NCBI RefSeq assembly: GCF_002278075.1
Contig: NZ_CP022990.1
Span: 620,001 to 684,000 of the forward strand
Direction of reading: 5' to 3'
DNA length: 64,000 nt
Source: Paraburkholderia aromaticivorans
GTDB lineage: Bacteria; Pseudomonadota; Gammaproteobacteria; Burkholderiales; Burkholderiaceae
The notes under the pieces are model-generated. The model did no database searches and was not told the origin of the DNA. It saw only the letters and a list, made by a program, of their open reading frames with translations. A program made the translations under genes and the position numbers. Positions 27,074 to 36,574 of this stretch are shown piece after piece; position 1 is the stretch's first letter; each line of letters opens with the position of its first letter.

Positions 27074-29434
27074 ATGAGCACGGATCAGATCACAGACACG
27101 GCGCCCGATGGCGCAGCGGCTCCCTCGACCGACAGCGAGCCGATCAAGGAATACCGCAACGCGGCGGGGGGTTGGGGCTCGGTGAAAGCGGTCGCCTCGA
27201 TTCTCGTGCAGGAACACGTCACGTTGAACGGCAGCCGCATTCTGGCGCAGCAGAACAAGCCTGACGGCTTCGCCTGCGTGAGCTGTTCGTGGGCCAAACC
27301 GGCGGACCCGCACCTCTTCGAGTTCTGCGAAAACGGCGCGAAGGCGACCGCGTGGGAGCTCACCAGCAAACGTATCGACGCCGACTTTTTCGCGGCGCAT
27401 ACCCTGAGTGAATTGCGCTCATGGAGCGGCCTGGAACTCGAGTCGCGCGGCCGGCTAACCGCGCCGATGCGATGGGATGCCACGAGCGACCGTTACGTGC
27501 AGACCAGCTGGGAACATGCATTCGCGGAGATCGGGAAAGAGCTGCAAGCCATTCAGCCGAACGAGGCCGTGTTTTACACGTCCGGGCGCGCGTCGCTCGA
27601 AACCTCTTACATGTATGCGCTGCTCGCTCGCCTCTACGGCACGAACAATCTGCCCGACAGCTCGAACATGTGCCACGAGAGCACCTCGGTCGGCTTGCCG
27701 AAAACGATCGGCGTGCCGGTTGGGACCGTGCAGCTCGAAGACTTCACGCACACCGACTGTATGCTCTTCTTCGGCCACAACACCGGCACGAACGCGCCGC
27801 GCATGCTGCATCAATTGCAGGACGCGCGCAAACGCGGCGCGGAGATCATCACTTTCAATCCGCTCAAGGAACGCGGGCTCGTCACGTTTGCGAACCCGCA
27901 GTCGCCGCTCGACATGCTGACTCCCGCCGACACGCAGATCAGCACGCAATACCATCAGGTGAAGATCGGCGGCGATGCGGCGGCGATCGCCGGCCTCTGC
28001 AAGCTGCTGATTGAATGGGACGACGACGCGCAACGCAACGCGGCGCCGCGGGTGCTCGACGTGGCGTTCATCGCCGAACACACCCACGGCTTCGAGGCGT
28101 TCGCCGACGCCATGCGCGCCACCTCATGGGCGGAAATCGAGCAGCGCTCGCAACTCAGCCGCGCCGCGCTCGAACACGCGGCACGTGTCTATGCGAACGC
28201 GAAGGCCGCCATGGTGTTGTACGGCATGGGGATCACGCAGCATCGCAACGGCGTGCATAACGTGCAGATGCTGTCGAACCTGCTGCTTCTGCGCGGCAAT
28301 ATCGGCCGGCCGGGCGCGGGCATCTGTCCGATTCGCGGCCACTCGAACGTGCAGGGACAGCGCACGGTCGGCATCACCGAAAAGCCCGAGCTCGCCCCGC
28401 TCGACAAGCTGAAGCAACTGTATGGCTTCGAGCCGCCGCGCGACAAAGGCCTGAGCACGGTCGAAGCCTGCCGTGGCGTGCTCGACGGCAAGGTCAAAGC
28501 CTTCCTCGGCTTAGGCGGCAATTTCCAGGTGGCGATCCCCGATCATCATGTCATGGACCCGGCGTGGCGGCGGCTGCGGCTCACCGTGCAGATCGCCACC
28601 AAACTCAACCGCAGCCATCTGTTGCATGGCGAGGTCGCGTATCTGCTGCCATGCCTCGGGCGCATCGAGATCGACCGCCAGGCGAGCGGCGAGCAATGGG
28701 TCAGCGTGGAGGACAGCACGGCCTGCGTACACGGTTCGCATGGACTCGCGGAACCTGCCGGCGACATGCTGCTGTCCGAGCCCGCCATTGTCGCGGGCAT
28801 CGCCAAGGCGCTATTGCCGCGCAATCCGAATCTCGACTGGGATGCGTGGGTGGGCGATTACGCGCTCGTGCGCGAGGCAATCGAGCGCACCTATCCGGAT
28901 CAGTTTCAGGACTTCAACCAGCGCTTCAGGCAGCCTGGCGGCTTTCACCGGCCGCTGGCGGCTTGCGGGCGCAAATGGAACACCGACAGCGGCAAGGCGA
29001 ATTTCATCGTGCCGGATACGCTCGACGAAGACGCGGATATGCCCTCGCGCGGCCCCGACGTGTTGCGCCTGATGACGACCCGCGGCGACAGCCAGTTCAA
29101 CACCACTGTCTACGGTCTCGACGACCGCTTTCGCGGCGTGAGCGGCAGCCGCGAGGTGCTGCTCATGCATCGGGACGACATGACGCGGCTCGGCTTGGCG
29201 GAGGGCGACGCGGTATGCATCTCCACCGACTCGAACGATGGCATCGCGCGCGAGGTCGATGGCATGTATGTTCACGCGTTCGACATTCCGCCGGGCTGCA
29301 TCATGGGCTACTTCCCGGAATGCAACCGGTTGATTCCGCTCTCGCATCACGCGAAATCGAGTCTGGTGCCGGCCTCGAAGTCGATTCCGGTGCGGCTGCG
29401 CAAATCGGCGGTGGTCGCGCCAACGGCGGCTTGA
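27074..29434 (+). CDS. FdhF/YdeP family molybdopterin oxidoreductase (786 aa)
   Basis: Bis-molybdopterin-guanine-dinucleotide enzyme related to formate dehydrogenase H. It shows the YdeP subgroup N-terminus with only a two-cysteine motif (GFACVSCSW) instead of a full [4Fe-4S] ligand set, then the molybdenum site region SSNMCHESTSVGL, where the Cys aligns with the Sec/Cys of FdhF. GNIGRPGAGICPIRGHSNVQ and the C-terminal MopB-type barrel (RLMTTRGDSQFNTTVYG) follow. E. coli YdeP is linked to acid resistance; the substrate is unknown. Start chosen at ATG 27074 (AGGAG five bases before it). No FdhD or electron-transfer subunit is next to it. Confidence 0.9.
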   Translation: MSTDQITDTAPDGAAAPSTDSEPIKEYRNAAGGWGSVKAVASILVQEHVTLNGSRILAQQNKPDGFACVSCSWAKPADPHLFEFCENGAKATAWELTSKRIDADFFAAHTLSELRSWSGLELESRGRLTAPMRWDATSDRYVQTSWEHAFAEIGKELQAIQPNEAVFYTSGRASLETSYMYALLARLYGTNNLPDSSNMCHESTSVGLPKTIGVPVGTVQLEDFTHTDCMLFFGHNTGTNAPRMLHQLQDARKRGAEIITFNPLKERGLVTFANPQSPLDMLTPADTQISTQYHQVKIGGDAAAIAGLCKLLIEWDDDAQRNAAPRVLDVAFIAEHTHGFEAFADAMRATSWAEIEQRSQLSRAALEHAARVYANAKAAMVLYGMGITQHRNGVHNVQMLSNLLLLRGNIGRPGAGICPIRGHSNVQGQRTVGITEKPELAPLDKLKQLYGFEPPRDKGLSTVEACRGVLDGKVKAFLGLGGNFQVAIPDHHVMDPAWRRLRLTVQIATKLNRSHLLHGEVAYLLPCLGRIEIDRQASGEQWVSVEDSTACVHGSHGLAEPAGDMLLSEPAIVAGIAKALLPRNPNLDWDAWVGDYALVREAIERTYPDQFQDFNQRFRQPGGFHRPLAACGRKWNTDSGKANFIVPDTLDEDADMPSRGPDVLRLMTTRGDSQFNTTVYGLDDRFRGVSGSREVLLMHRDDMTRLGLAEGDAVCISTDSNDGIAREVDGMYVHAFDIPPGCIMGYFPECNRLIPLSHHAKSSLVPASKSIPVRLRKSAVVAPTAA

Positions 29435-29445
29435 TCACGCCGTAC

Positions 29446-29471
29446 CGAAGTCAGCGAAGTCAGCGAAGTCA
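29446..29471. repeat. 9-bp tandem repeat overlapping porin stop
   Basis: CGAAGTCAG occurs at 29446-29454 and 29455-29463, and CGAAGTCA at 29464-29471. The last unit contains the porin stop codon (29469-29471). The repeat fills the 34-base gap between the convergent molybdoenzyme and porin genes. Confidence 0.8.
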
Positions 29472-30575
29472 AAATTGATGCAGCATGCCCACATAAGCGC
29501 CGGTTTGCGATTCGCCGGCGAGCGGACTGGTATTGCCGGCCGCGTCGCGCGGCGACGCTTCGAGTGAAAAGTTCGAGTTGCTGCCGTTGTGCACGTAGCC
29601 CACGGTGCCGTACAGGAAGGTGCGCTTGGAGAGGTTGTAGGTGGTGCCGAGCACATACATCATCGCGTGCCCTGCGGGATCGTGCGCGGCATCGCCCGAG
29701 CCGTCGCCGACTTTGATGTAGTAGCCGCCCGCCGTTACCGCCCAGCGCGGCTGGAAAGTGTAGGTGGCGCCCAGCCAGTAGTGATCCGCGGTGTCGGCCA
29801 CGCCCACCGGCGAATCGGGTGCCGAGTAATGGGTGTAGGCGCCCTGCACCTTCAGCGAGCCAAGGCGCGCATTGGCGCCCACGAAATATTCGCGCGACGC
29901 CTGGAAGATGTTGCTGAAACGGCCGTTGACATCGCGCAGTTCGTCGTAGATGCCGCGCACGTCGAAGAGCGGCGAATGATACGTCAGCATGATGCCGTCC
30001 GAGCGGCCGAACTCGCCGGCCGCGCCGCTATTGAACGCACCCGGCTGGTTGCCGAACGCATACTGCCCCTGCACGTCGAAACCCCAGAACACCGGGCTGT
30101 GATATTCGACGTTGTTACTGGTTTGCTGCCAGTTGCGCCCGCGCACGAGCGAAGCCGACGAAAACGCCTGCTGCACGAACGGGTCGAATTCCCACACGCC
30201 GTCGCTGTCGATAAACAGATTACGGCCGGCCTGCAACGTGCCCCACTCTTCGCTCTTCAAACCGGCGAACGCGCGCCGCGACCAGAGCCGTCCGCCGCTT
30301 GTCGTGCCGTTCATCACCTGCAAACCGGTTTCGAGGTTGAAGATTGCGTTCAGGCCGCCGCCCAACTCTTCATTGCCTTTGAGGCCCAGCATACTGGTGC
30401 CCCAATCGCCGCCTTCGGCGCTCCAGCGGTTCGAACTGCCACCCGCGCCGTTGCTGACGTGATTCAGATATTCCAGGCCGGCATCGAGGCGGCCATATAA
30501 CGTCACGCTTGTTTGGCCATATGCGAGTGGACTTGCCAGTGCGAGAGCTGCGATGAGTTGTATAGGTAATCTCAT
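29469..30575 (-). CDS. outer-membrane porin, Burkholderia general porin family (368 aa)
   Basis: Trimeric 16-strand porin for small hydrophilic solutes. A signal peptide (residues 1-20, cleaved after AYG) is followed by the family start QTSVTLYGRLDAGLEYL. The middle has SRRAFAGLKSEEWGTLQAGR, and the chain ends GMLHQF with the C-terminal Phe needed for BAM recognition. No frameshift is seen. It is probably monocistronic. A duplicated 12-bp element lies directly upstream. Confidence 0.95.
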   Translation of the reverse strand: MRLPIQLIAALALASPLAYGQTSVTLYGRLDAGLEYLNHVSNGAGGSSNRWSAEGGDWGTSMLGLKGNEELGGGLNAIFNLETGLQVMNGTTSGGRLWSRRAFAGLKSEEWGTLQAGRNLFIDSDGVWEFDPFVQQAFSSASLVRGRNWQQTSNNVEYHSPVFWGFDVQGQYAFGNQPGAFNSGAAGEFGRSDGIMLTYHSPLFDVRGIYDELRDVNGRFSNIFQASREYFVGANARLGSLKVQGAYTHYSAPDSPVGVADTADHYWLGATYTFQPRWAVTAGGYYIKVGDGSGDAAHDPAGHAMMYVLGTTYNLSKRTFLYGTVGYVHNGSNSNFSLEASPRDAAGNTSPLAGESQTGAYVGMLHQF

Positions 30576-30593
30576 TGTTGTGCCTTGAATTTA

Positions 30594-30617
30594 TTCTGAT
30601 GCGAGTTCTGATGCGAG
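30594..30617. repeat. 12-bp perfect tandem duplication upstream of porin
   Basis: TTCTGATGCGAG occurs twice head to tail (30594-30605, 30606-30617), 19 bases before the porin start codon on the minus strand. It lies in the likely 5' leader and could be a regulator site or an RNA element. Confidence 0.8.
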
Positions 30618-30750
30618 ATAGGGCAAAGCGAACCGCGGACCGTCCGGCACGGAAACAGAAGATCGAAAGCCGCTCAAGATAAGATAGTCGGTCATTGCGC
30701 GTCAGCCAAATCGCCACGCATTATTCGTTATTGACTATTCAACCCCTGCC

Positions 30751-31980
30751 ATGAACGCGCCCGAACTGACCGAAGACGAAAACCTTGGCCTTTACCAACG
30801 CGTCACGGAACACGGCGCCGAATGGTGGCGAGTAAGTGTGGCCGACCGGCCGGAAAACTATCGCCTCGAACATGGCGTCGCCAACGGCGGCGGACCCGGC
30901 GTGGTCGATATCGATCTCGTGGTGGACGCGGAGAATCTGCGCGCGAAGCTCAAGAAATGGCGTCGCGAAGGCTTCGCGATCGACACCGACAAGAACGCAA
31001 GCGAGCAGTCCGCGGCCGGCCGCGTCGCATTCATGCCGGAATTGCAGCGCGCCGCGGCACGAGCCGCGGCGGCGAAACCCCGGCCGCCGGCAGAGACCGG
31101 CGAAACCGTGCGCATCGGCCACGTGGATGTGCCTTGCGGTGCCGGCAATCCGCTCGTGCCGCGCGTGAACCCGGCCTATCTGTTCTCCGGCCGCTTTAAC
31201 GACATTGTCGAGGACATCGTCGAGAACCGGCGCGTGATGCTGATCGGTCACACCGGCGCCGGCAAGACCAGCCTGATCGAACAGGTCGCCGCGCGTTCGC
31301 ATCACGGCGTGCTGCGCTCCAACATGAACGGGCAGACCACCGTCGGCGACTTTGTCGGCTTCTGGACGGTCAAGGGCGGGGAGACGATCTGGGTGGACGG
31401 CGTGCTGCCCACGGCCATGCGCGAAGGTCTGTGGCTGATCGTCGACGAAATCGATTTTGCCGAACCGTCGATTCTCGCCGCCCTCACCGCCGTGCTCGAA
31501 CCGCACGGCCGCCTCGTGCTCAAAGAGAAAGGCAACGAGATCGTCACGCCGCATCCGGCTTTCCGGCTGTTCGCGACGGCGAACGCAGTGGGGGCAATGA
31601 GTCAGTTCAGGCATCTGTATCAGGGCGCCAATCTGATGAACGAGGCGTTTCTGGATCGCTGGCGCGTGTACCTGCTCGACTATCTGACACCCGCCGAAGA
31701 AGCCGACGTGCTGCTGGCCACGCTCGCCCCGCACATGACGCGCGCGCTCGCCACCACGCTCGCCGCGATTGCCGCCGACTGCCGCGCGGCGTTCGCTCGC
31801 GAAGACCTGTCGAGCGCGTTTTCCACCCGGCGCCTGCTCGATTGGGCCGAGTTGATGCTACGCACGGGCGACCCTGAACGCGCCGCCGGTCCAGCCATCT
31901 ACGCGAAGGTGAGCCCGGAAGACGCCGCATTGATTCGCGGCATCATCCGCCATCACATCGCGCCGACCGCGGACGCGTGA
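30751..31980 (+). CDS. MoxR/CobS-like AAA ATPase (409 aa)
   Basis: AAA+ ATPase with Walker A GHTGAGKTSL (about residues 166-175) and Walker B LIVDEIDFAE (Asp232, Glu233), the MoxR-clade ATANAVG sensor-1 strand and a DRWRVYLLDYL segment. Residues 1-130 form an unassigned domain with a KLKKWRREGF motif. The gene overlaps the VWA gene by four bases (GTGA). MoxR ATPases with VWA partners act as metal-insertion or remodelling chaperones (CobST, NorQD, CbbQO). The client here is unknown. Confidence 0.9.
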   Translation: MNAPELTEDENLGLYQRVTEHGAEWWRVSVADRPENYRLEHGVANGGGPGVVDIDLVVDAENLRAKLKKWRREGFAIDTDKNASEQSAAGRVAFMPELQRAAARAAAAKPRPPAETGETVRIGHVDVPCGAGNPLVPRVNPAYLFSGRFNDIVEDIVENRRVMLIGHTGAGKTSLIEQVAARSHHGVLRSNMNGQTTVGDFVGFWTVKGGETIWVDGVLPTAMREGLWLIVDEIDFAEPSILAALTAVLEPHGRLVLKEKGNEIVTPHPAFRLFATANAVGAMSQFRHLYQGANLMNEAFLDRWRVYLLDYLTPAEEADVLLATLAPHMTRALATTLAAIAADCRAAFAREDLSSAFSTRRLLDWAELMLRTGDPERAAGPAIYAKVSPEDAALIRGIIRHHIAPTADA

Positions 31981-33743
31981 GCGCCATGCACGCCACGCGC
32001 GATACCCGCAATATGCGCGATATGCGCGGCTTCGCGTTCGAGTCCACGCTCGGCAAGGTTGCCCGCGTGTTGACCGGGCAATACGGCGTGACGGTCGTGT
32101 TCAGTCCGGACGGTCCGCGCGTCGAGCCCGGCCGTATCGTGATTCCCGACTATGAGCTCGATGGCGACATCGAGCGCGATGTGCTGATCGGCTATCTGGA
32201 CCTGCTGGTGGCGCGCGCGAAGCATGCGTCACTCGCGCAGCTCGACGCGCTGCCCTCGGGGGTCGCCGCGAATCTCGCGCAAGTGATCGAAGACCGCCGT
32301 GTATGCGGTCAATTGCTCGACGAATATCCGGGCGCGCGCTGGTTCATCGGCAAGCTGCGCCTGCATGCCGCCGAGCGCGTACGGCAACGCTGGCCGAAGC
32401 TTCATTGGCGCGACCGGCTGGTCTGGCTGGTGGAGCGCGCCCTGTGGGACGAACCGCCCACCCTGACCGAGGCGAGCCATTCGCTGCGCGCCGCCTTGCA
32501 CGCCGCGCAGGATCTGCTGCACGAGGCCCGCGCGAGCCGCTCGACCACGCAGAGCATCGCGGCGGCGCGGGCGCTCGTGGCGCGTGTACGCGCGCTGTCG
32601 GCAGGCGAAGTGAACAGCATGGCGTTCACGGCGGATCCGCTTGAGGACATCGACACGGAAACGGCGGCGTCCTCCGCGCAGTTCGACGACGACACCGTGC
32701 TGCCGGATCAGGACAGCGCCCATTCGCCGCCGTCCGATCGCAGCGGTGGCGCACAGGCGGACGAAGCGGTCGGTATGGGGCAATCATTGGCGCAGGCGCA
32801 ACAGCCGTCTGAACGCTCCGAAGGCGAAGCCGCCGCCTCTGCGACGGATGCGTCGCGAGCCCGGCTGTCGATCCCGCTCGCCACCGAATTCGACGAGATC
32901 CGCGATCTCACGGGCGACGGCGACAGCACCGCGTGGCGCGAGCTGCGGGCGCAGGCTCGCGCGGACACCGCGCCGCTCAAGGACAAGCTCGAGCGCGCGC
33001 TGAGCGCCGACGAACGCACCCGCTGGCGCCGCGAACAGGAGCGCGGCGAGATCGATCGCACCGCGCTTGCGAAGCTCGCGACCTCGCCCGGCTACCGCAC
33101 GCCGTTTCGCACGCAGCGGCCCGCCAAAGGACGCGACGTGGCCGTGACCCTGCTGATCGACCGCAGCGGCTCGATGGCCGGGCGCAAGATCGAGCTGGCA
33201 CGCCAGTGCGCGGCCGCCTTGTGCGATGCGCTGACGCAACTGTCGTTCGATTGCGAAGTACTTGGGTATTGCTCGGTCGAATCCGCGCCGATGAAGCAGC
33301 TCTACGCGCGGCAGCTTGCCGCCGGCGCGGATTTACGGCGCTATAACCGCTTCGTTGAACGGCTCGATCTGAAAATCTATAAACGCTTTGGCGCGACCGA
33401 TTTGAGCGCAATCGCCGCGATCGACTGCGGGCACGAGAATCCGGACGGCGAAGCGCTGGCCTGGGCCGCGACACGGCTTGCCGACCACCAGGCCGAACGG
33501 CGCATTCTGATGGTGTTTTCCGACGGCTACCCGTCCACCGGCGACGGCGACCCGCAGGTGCTGCGCAGCGATCTGCGCGAGCGCGTCGCGGCCATCGCCA
33601 AACGCGGTATCGAACTGGTCGGGATCGGCGTGCTGACCGACGCGGTCGAGGACTTCTATCCGCACAACGTGGTGGTGAGCCGTCTCGCCGAACTGCCGTC
33701 GACGGTGTTCTCCGTGTTGAGTTCGATGCTGCTCACGCGCTGA
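31977..33743 (+). CDS. CobT-like VWA domain protein (588 aa)
   Basis: Partner of the preceding AAA ATPase. An N-terminal helical region (about 10-200), an acidic low-complexity linker (about 220-290, as in CobT), then a C-terminal VWA domain with a complete metal-ion-dependent adhesion site: DRSGS (Asp395, Ser397, Ser399), a threonine in FGATDLSA and an Asp in MVFSDGYP. Starts at GTG 31977 or at ATG 31986. No cobaltochelatase large subunit CobN is in the window, so a cobalamin role is not supported by context. Confidence 0.88.
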   Translation: MSAMHATRDTRNMRDMRGFAFESTLGKVARVLTGQYGVTVVFSPDGPRVEPGRIVIPDYELDGDIERDVLIGYLDLLVARAKHASLAQLDALPSGVAANLAQVIEDRRVCGQLLDEYPGARWFIGKLRLHAAERVRQRWPKLHWRDRLVWLVERALWDEPPTLTEASHSLRAALHAAQDLLHEARASRSTTQSIAAARALVARVRALSAGEVNSMAFTADPLEDIDTETAASSAQFDDDTVLPDQDSAHSPPSDRSGGAQADEAVGMGQSLAQAQQPSERSEGEAAASATDASRARLSIPLATEFDEIRDLTGDGDSTAWRELRAQARADTAPLKDKLERALSADERTRWRREQERGEIDRTALAKLATSPGYRTPFRTQRPAKGRDVAVTLLIDRSGSMAGRKIELARQCAAALCDALTQLSFDCEVLGYCSVESAPMKQLYARQLAAGADLRRYNRFVERLDLKIYKRFGATDLSAIAAIDCGHENPDGEALAWAATRLADHQAERRILMVFSDGYPSTGDGDPQVLRSDLRERVAAIAKRGIELVGIGVLTDAVEDFYPHNVVVSRLAELPSTVFSVLSSMLLTR

Positions 33744-33761
33744 CACCCGCACACATCTCGC

Positions 33762-34622
33762 TCAAAACGCATTCAGCGGAATTTTCAGGTAACGCACGCC
33801 GTTGTCTTCCGGCTCCGGCAACCCGCCCGCGCGGATATTGATCTGGATGGCCGGCAGAATCAACGTGGGCATGCCGAGCGTACGATCGCGCGCGGTGCGC
33901 ATCGCCACGAACTCCGCCGCGCTCACGCCGTCGTGCAAATGAATATTGCCGCGCCGCTGTTCGGCCACCGTGGTCTGCCACTGCGGCCCGCGCGACGGCG
34001 GCGGGTAGTCGTGACACATGCACAGCCGAGTGTCCGGCGGCAGCGCGAGCAGCGTGCGCACGGACTCGTACAGCATATGCGCGTCGCCGCCGGGAAAGTC
34101 GCAACGCGCCGAGCCGACGTCCGGCATGAACAGCGTATCGCCGACGAACACGGCGTCGCCGATCCGGTACGCCATGTCCGCCGGTGTGTGGCCGGGCACA
34201 TGCAAGGCCTCGCCGCTCAACTCGCCGATGCTGAAAGTCTCGCCGGGCGCGAACAGATGGTCGAACTGCCGGCCGTCCACAGGCATGTCCTCGCCGAGGT
34301 TGAAGATGCGCCTGAAGGTGCTCTGCACGGTGCGAATGCTCTCGCCTATCGCGATCTCGCCGCCCAGGACCTCCTTCAGATATTGCGCGGCCGACAGGTG
34401 ATCGGCGTGCGCATGCGTCTCGAGCAGCCATTGCACACGCAGCCCATGCGCCTTGACGAAGGCGATGACGCGATCCGCCGATACGGTCGACGTGCCGCCC
34501 GACTTCGGATCGTAGTCGAGCACGGGATCGATCACCGCGCACAGCGAACCTTCGCACGCGTAGACGACATACGTGAAGGTGCCGGTGGTGGCGTCGTAAA
34601 AGGCTTCGATCAGAGGCGTCAT
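33762..34622 (-). CDS. MBL-fold metallohydrolase, persulfide dioxygenase-like (286 aa)
   Basis: Metallo-beta-lactamase fold with LLETHAHADHLSAAQYLK (HxHxDH), HVPGHTPADM and GDTLFMPDVGSARCDFPGG, the pattern of ETHE1/Blh-type persulfide dioxygenases. These oxidise glutathione persulfide in sulfide detoxification. The ATG at 34622 has GGGAG six bases before it. The upstream gene on the same strand, a glutamine amidotransferase, ends 17 bases before it, so the two may form an operon. No rhodanese or sulfide:quinone reductase is adjacent. Confidence 0.88.
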   Translation of the reverse strand: MTPLIEAFYDATTGTFTYVVYACEGSLCAVIDPVLDYDPKSGGTSTVSADRVIAFVKAHGLRVQWLLETHAHADHLSAAQYLKEVLGGEIAIGESIRTVQSTFRRIFNLGEDMPVDGRQFDHLFAPGETFSIGELSGEALHVPGHTPADMAYRIGDAVFVGDTLFMPDVGSARCDFPGGDAHMLYESVRTLLALPPDTRLCMCHDYPPPSRGPQWQTTVAEQRRGNIHLHDGVSAAEFVAMRTARDRTLGMPTLILPAIQINIRAGGLPEPEDNGVRYLKIPLNAF

Positions 34623-34639
34623 GGTCGGCTCCCCGCGGT

Positions 34640-35473
34640 TCATGCGAATTGCGGCTTGAACGGATACTGTTCGATCTGGCCGCCGCGCGCCACCACCACC
34701 GTGCTCTCGGGAATCTCTTCCCACCAGCCCGGCAAGTCCGCCAGCGGCTCGGACAACACCAGAAACGCATTCTCGCCGGCCGCCGCGATACGCGGATCGT
34801 CCGGATATAACTCGTGCAGATGACGAAACGAGGTGCTGTGAAACAGCGAGCGCGACTGCCCTTCGCTCGAATAGCGCACTGCGACGATCTGCTCGCCGTC
34901 GGTGACGCATACCGTCATGTTCAACGGCTCGTCCACGCCGTGCTTGCGGCCGGTTTCCTCGACGAAACCCACCATCCGCTCCAGCGCGGTGACCGGCGCC
35001 ACCTCCAGGCCGAAGGTCAGCGCGAGGAAAAACATGACCTCGGAATCCGTCGACCCCTCGATGGAGGGAAACAGATCGGGCTCGATCATCACCATCAGAT
35101 CGCGGCGCACGGCCGGATAGTTGCGGATCAGGCCGTTATGCGCGAACAGCCAGCGGCCGTGGCGGAACGGATGACAGTTGGTTTCCTGCGAAGGCGTATC
35201 CGTCGCCGAACGCACATGCGCGACGAACAGCGGCGCGCGAATCGCCCGCGCCGCTTCGCGCAGATTGCGATCGCTCCACGCCGGCTGGATGCAGCGGTAG
35301 CGAAACGGGATATCGGTCGGCTCGCCGTACCAGCCGATGCCGAAGCCGTCGCCGTTGGTCGTGGTGTAGCCGAGCCGCGAATGCAGACTCTGGTCGATCA
35401 GCGAATGTTTGGCGTTGAACAGCACCGTCTCGAGCTGAAGCGGGTTGCCCGTATAAGCGAGCCAGCGGCACAT
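34640..35473 (-). CDS. class II glutamine amidotransferase, YafJ-like (277 aa)
   Basis: Ntn-hydrolase glutaminase domain with the catalytic Cys2 exposed after Met removal (MCRWLAYTGNP), the NGDGFGIGWYG and FVAHVRSAT blocks, and HNGLIRNYP. The family includes YafJ and EgtC; no synthase domain is attached, so the acceptor is unknown. The ATG at 35473 follows AGGAG by eight bases. It is the first gene of a probable pair with the MBL protein. Confidence 0.9.
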   Translation of the reverse strand: MCRWLAYTGNPLQLETVLFNAKHSLIDQSLHSRLGYTTTNGDGFGIGWYGEPTDIPFRYRCIQPAWSDRNLREAARAIRAPLFVAHVRSATDTPSQETNCHPFRHGRWLFAHNGLIRNYPAVRRDLMVMIEPDLFPSIEGSTDSEVMFFLALTFGLEVAPVTALERMVGFVEETGRKHGVDEPLNMTVCVTDGEQIVAVRYSSEGQSRSLFHSTSFRHLHELYPDDPRIAAAGENAFLVLSEPLADLPGWWEEIPESTVVVARGGQIEQYPFKPQFA

Positions 35474-35543
35474 GAGGTGTTCTCCTGTCGGGTGCGTGAG
35501 CGCCCCCGGCGCCGGATGCTGCGATGGGCCGCCGGGTGCGCGT

Positions 35544-36221
35544 CTATTTGACCACCGGTTGCATGGTCGCAATCGGAATCAGGAATTCGGAGAAGCCGGT
35601 CAGCATGATCTGCACGCCGATGCACAGCAACAGGAACGAAGATACACGCATGGCGACCTTGGTTCCTTCCACGCCGAGGTACTTGGCGAAAATCACCGCG
35701 CGGCTATAGACCAGATAGACCGTGACGGCCACCGCCAGCGAGATCACCACCGACGCAATGCTCGAAATCACGAACGCCGAGAGCTTATGCGTGCGGTTCG
35801 CGGTCAGCGCGATGGCCGTGGCGATCGAGCCCGGCCCGGTGGTCAACGGAATGGTGAAAGGGAAAAACGCCTTCGACATCGCGTTTTCCGCGTCCACCCG
35901 TTTGACCGCCGGCTGCTCGCCCGGTTGCGTGTCCGGGGCATTGAGCATCTGCCAGCCGCCCACGGCGACGGCGAGGCCTCCGCCGATACGCAGCGCCTGC
36001 ATGGAGATGCCGAAGAAATGCAGGATCGGCGTACCGATGAAAAATGCCACCAGCAGCACGCACAACACGTTGATGGCGATTTTACGGGCCAGCACCGTGC
36101 GCTCTTCCGTGCTCAGCGAAGCCGTCCGGTCGAGGAAGACGAAAGCAATGCCGATCGGGTTGATGATGCTGATCAGCCCGGTAAAGCCAAACAGAATGTC
36201 CGGGATCAGACTTTCGACCAT
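35544..36221 (-). CDS. MarC family membrane protein (225 aa)
   Basis: Six-helix inner-membrane protein of the MarC/UPF0056 family: SIINPIGIAFVFLDRTA, an IGGGLAVAVGGWQML helix, AFFPFTIPLTTGPGSIATAI and a C-terminal IGVQIMLTGF. The family was once linked to multiple antibiotic resistance, but that was not confirmed, and its function is open. Start ATG 36221; upstream in-frame residues lack a ribosome-binding site. Confidence 0.9.
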   Translation of the reverse strand: MVESLIPDILFGFTGLISIINPIGIAFVFLDRTASLSTEERTVLARKIAINVLCVLLVAFFIGTPILHFFGISMQALRIGGGLAVAVGGWQMLNAPDTQPGEQPAVKRVDAENAMSKAFFPFTIPLTTGPGSIATAIALTANRTHKLSAFVISSIASVVISLAVAVTVYLVYSRAVIFAKYLGVEGTKVAMRVSSFLLLCIGVQIMLTGFSEFLIPIATMQPVVK

Positions 36222-36574
36222 AGGTGTTTCCGTGTCGAGCGGCGGCTCGGGAAGCTCGTCTGAGAACCCGGCGCGCCGCGCCATGTTGATAAAACCGGAG
36301 TCTCTCCGGCGTTTCGGATGATGCTCGCGCTGCGTGGCGAGATCATATCGCGGCGCGCCCGCCTGCACCGTAAAAAAGGCCGCCGCGCCGCGGCGCGGCA
36401 CGCCGCGTGCTCGACCTTGCGATGCAGCAACCGAATCCATGAAGATGCGTTCGCAACTTTCAGAAAGCCTACACTTTTTTGACCTGCTTTACGCGACCAA
36501 AGCATCCGGCATACAGTCCCCAGCGAAGCCGCACTTTCAACGAGACGTACTTACTGGTTCGAGGAGTTGCCCCT
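36222..36574. other. divergent promoter region marC / symporter operon
   Basis: This 353-base gap separates two divergent transcription units, so it must hold both promoters. I find no additional gene, no repeat of note and no confident -35/-10 pair. Confidence 0.5.

Noticed and set aside
31977..33743. Assignment of the VWA protein as true cobaltochelatase subunit CobT
   Set aside because: No CobN or cobalamin gene in the window; the domain layout is shared by several MoxR-VWA systems, so only CobT-like is supported.
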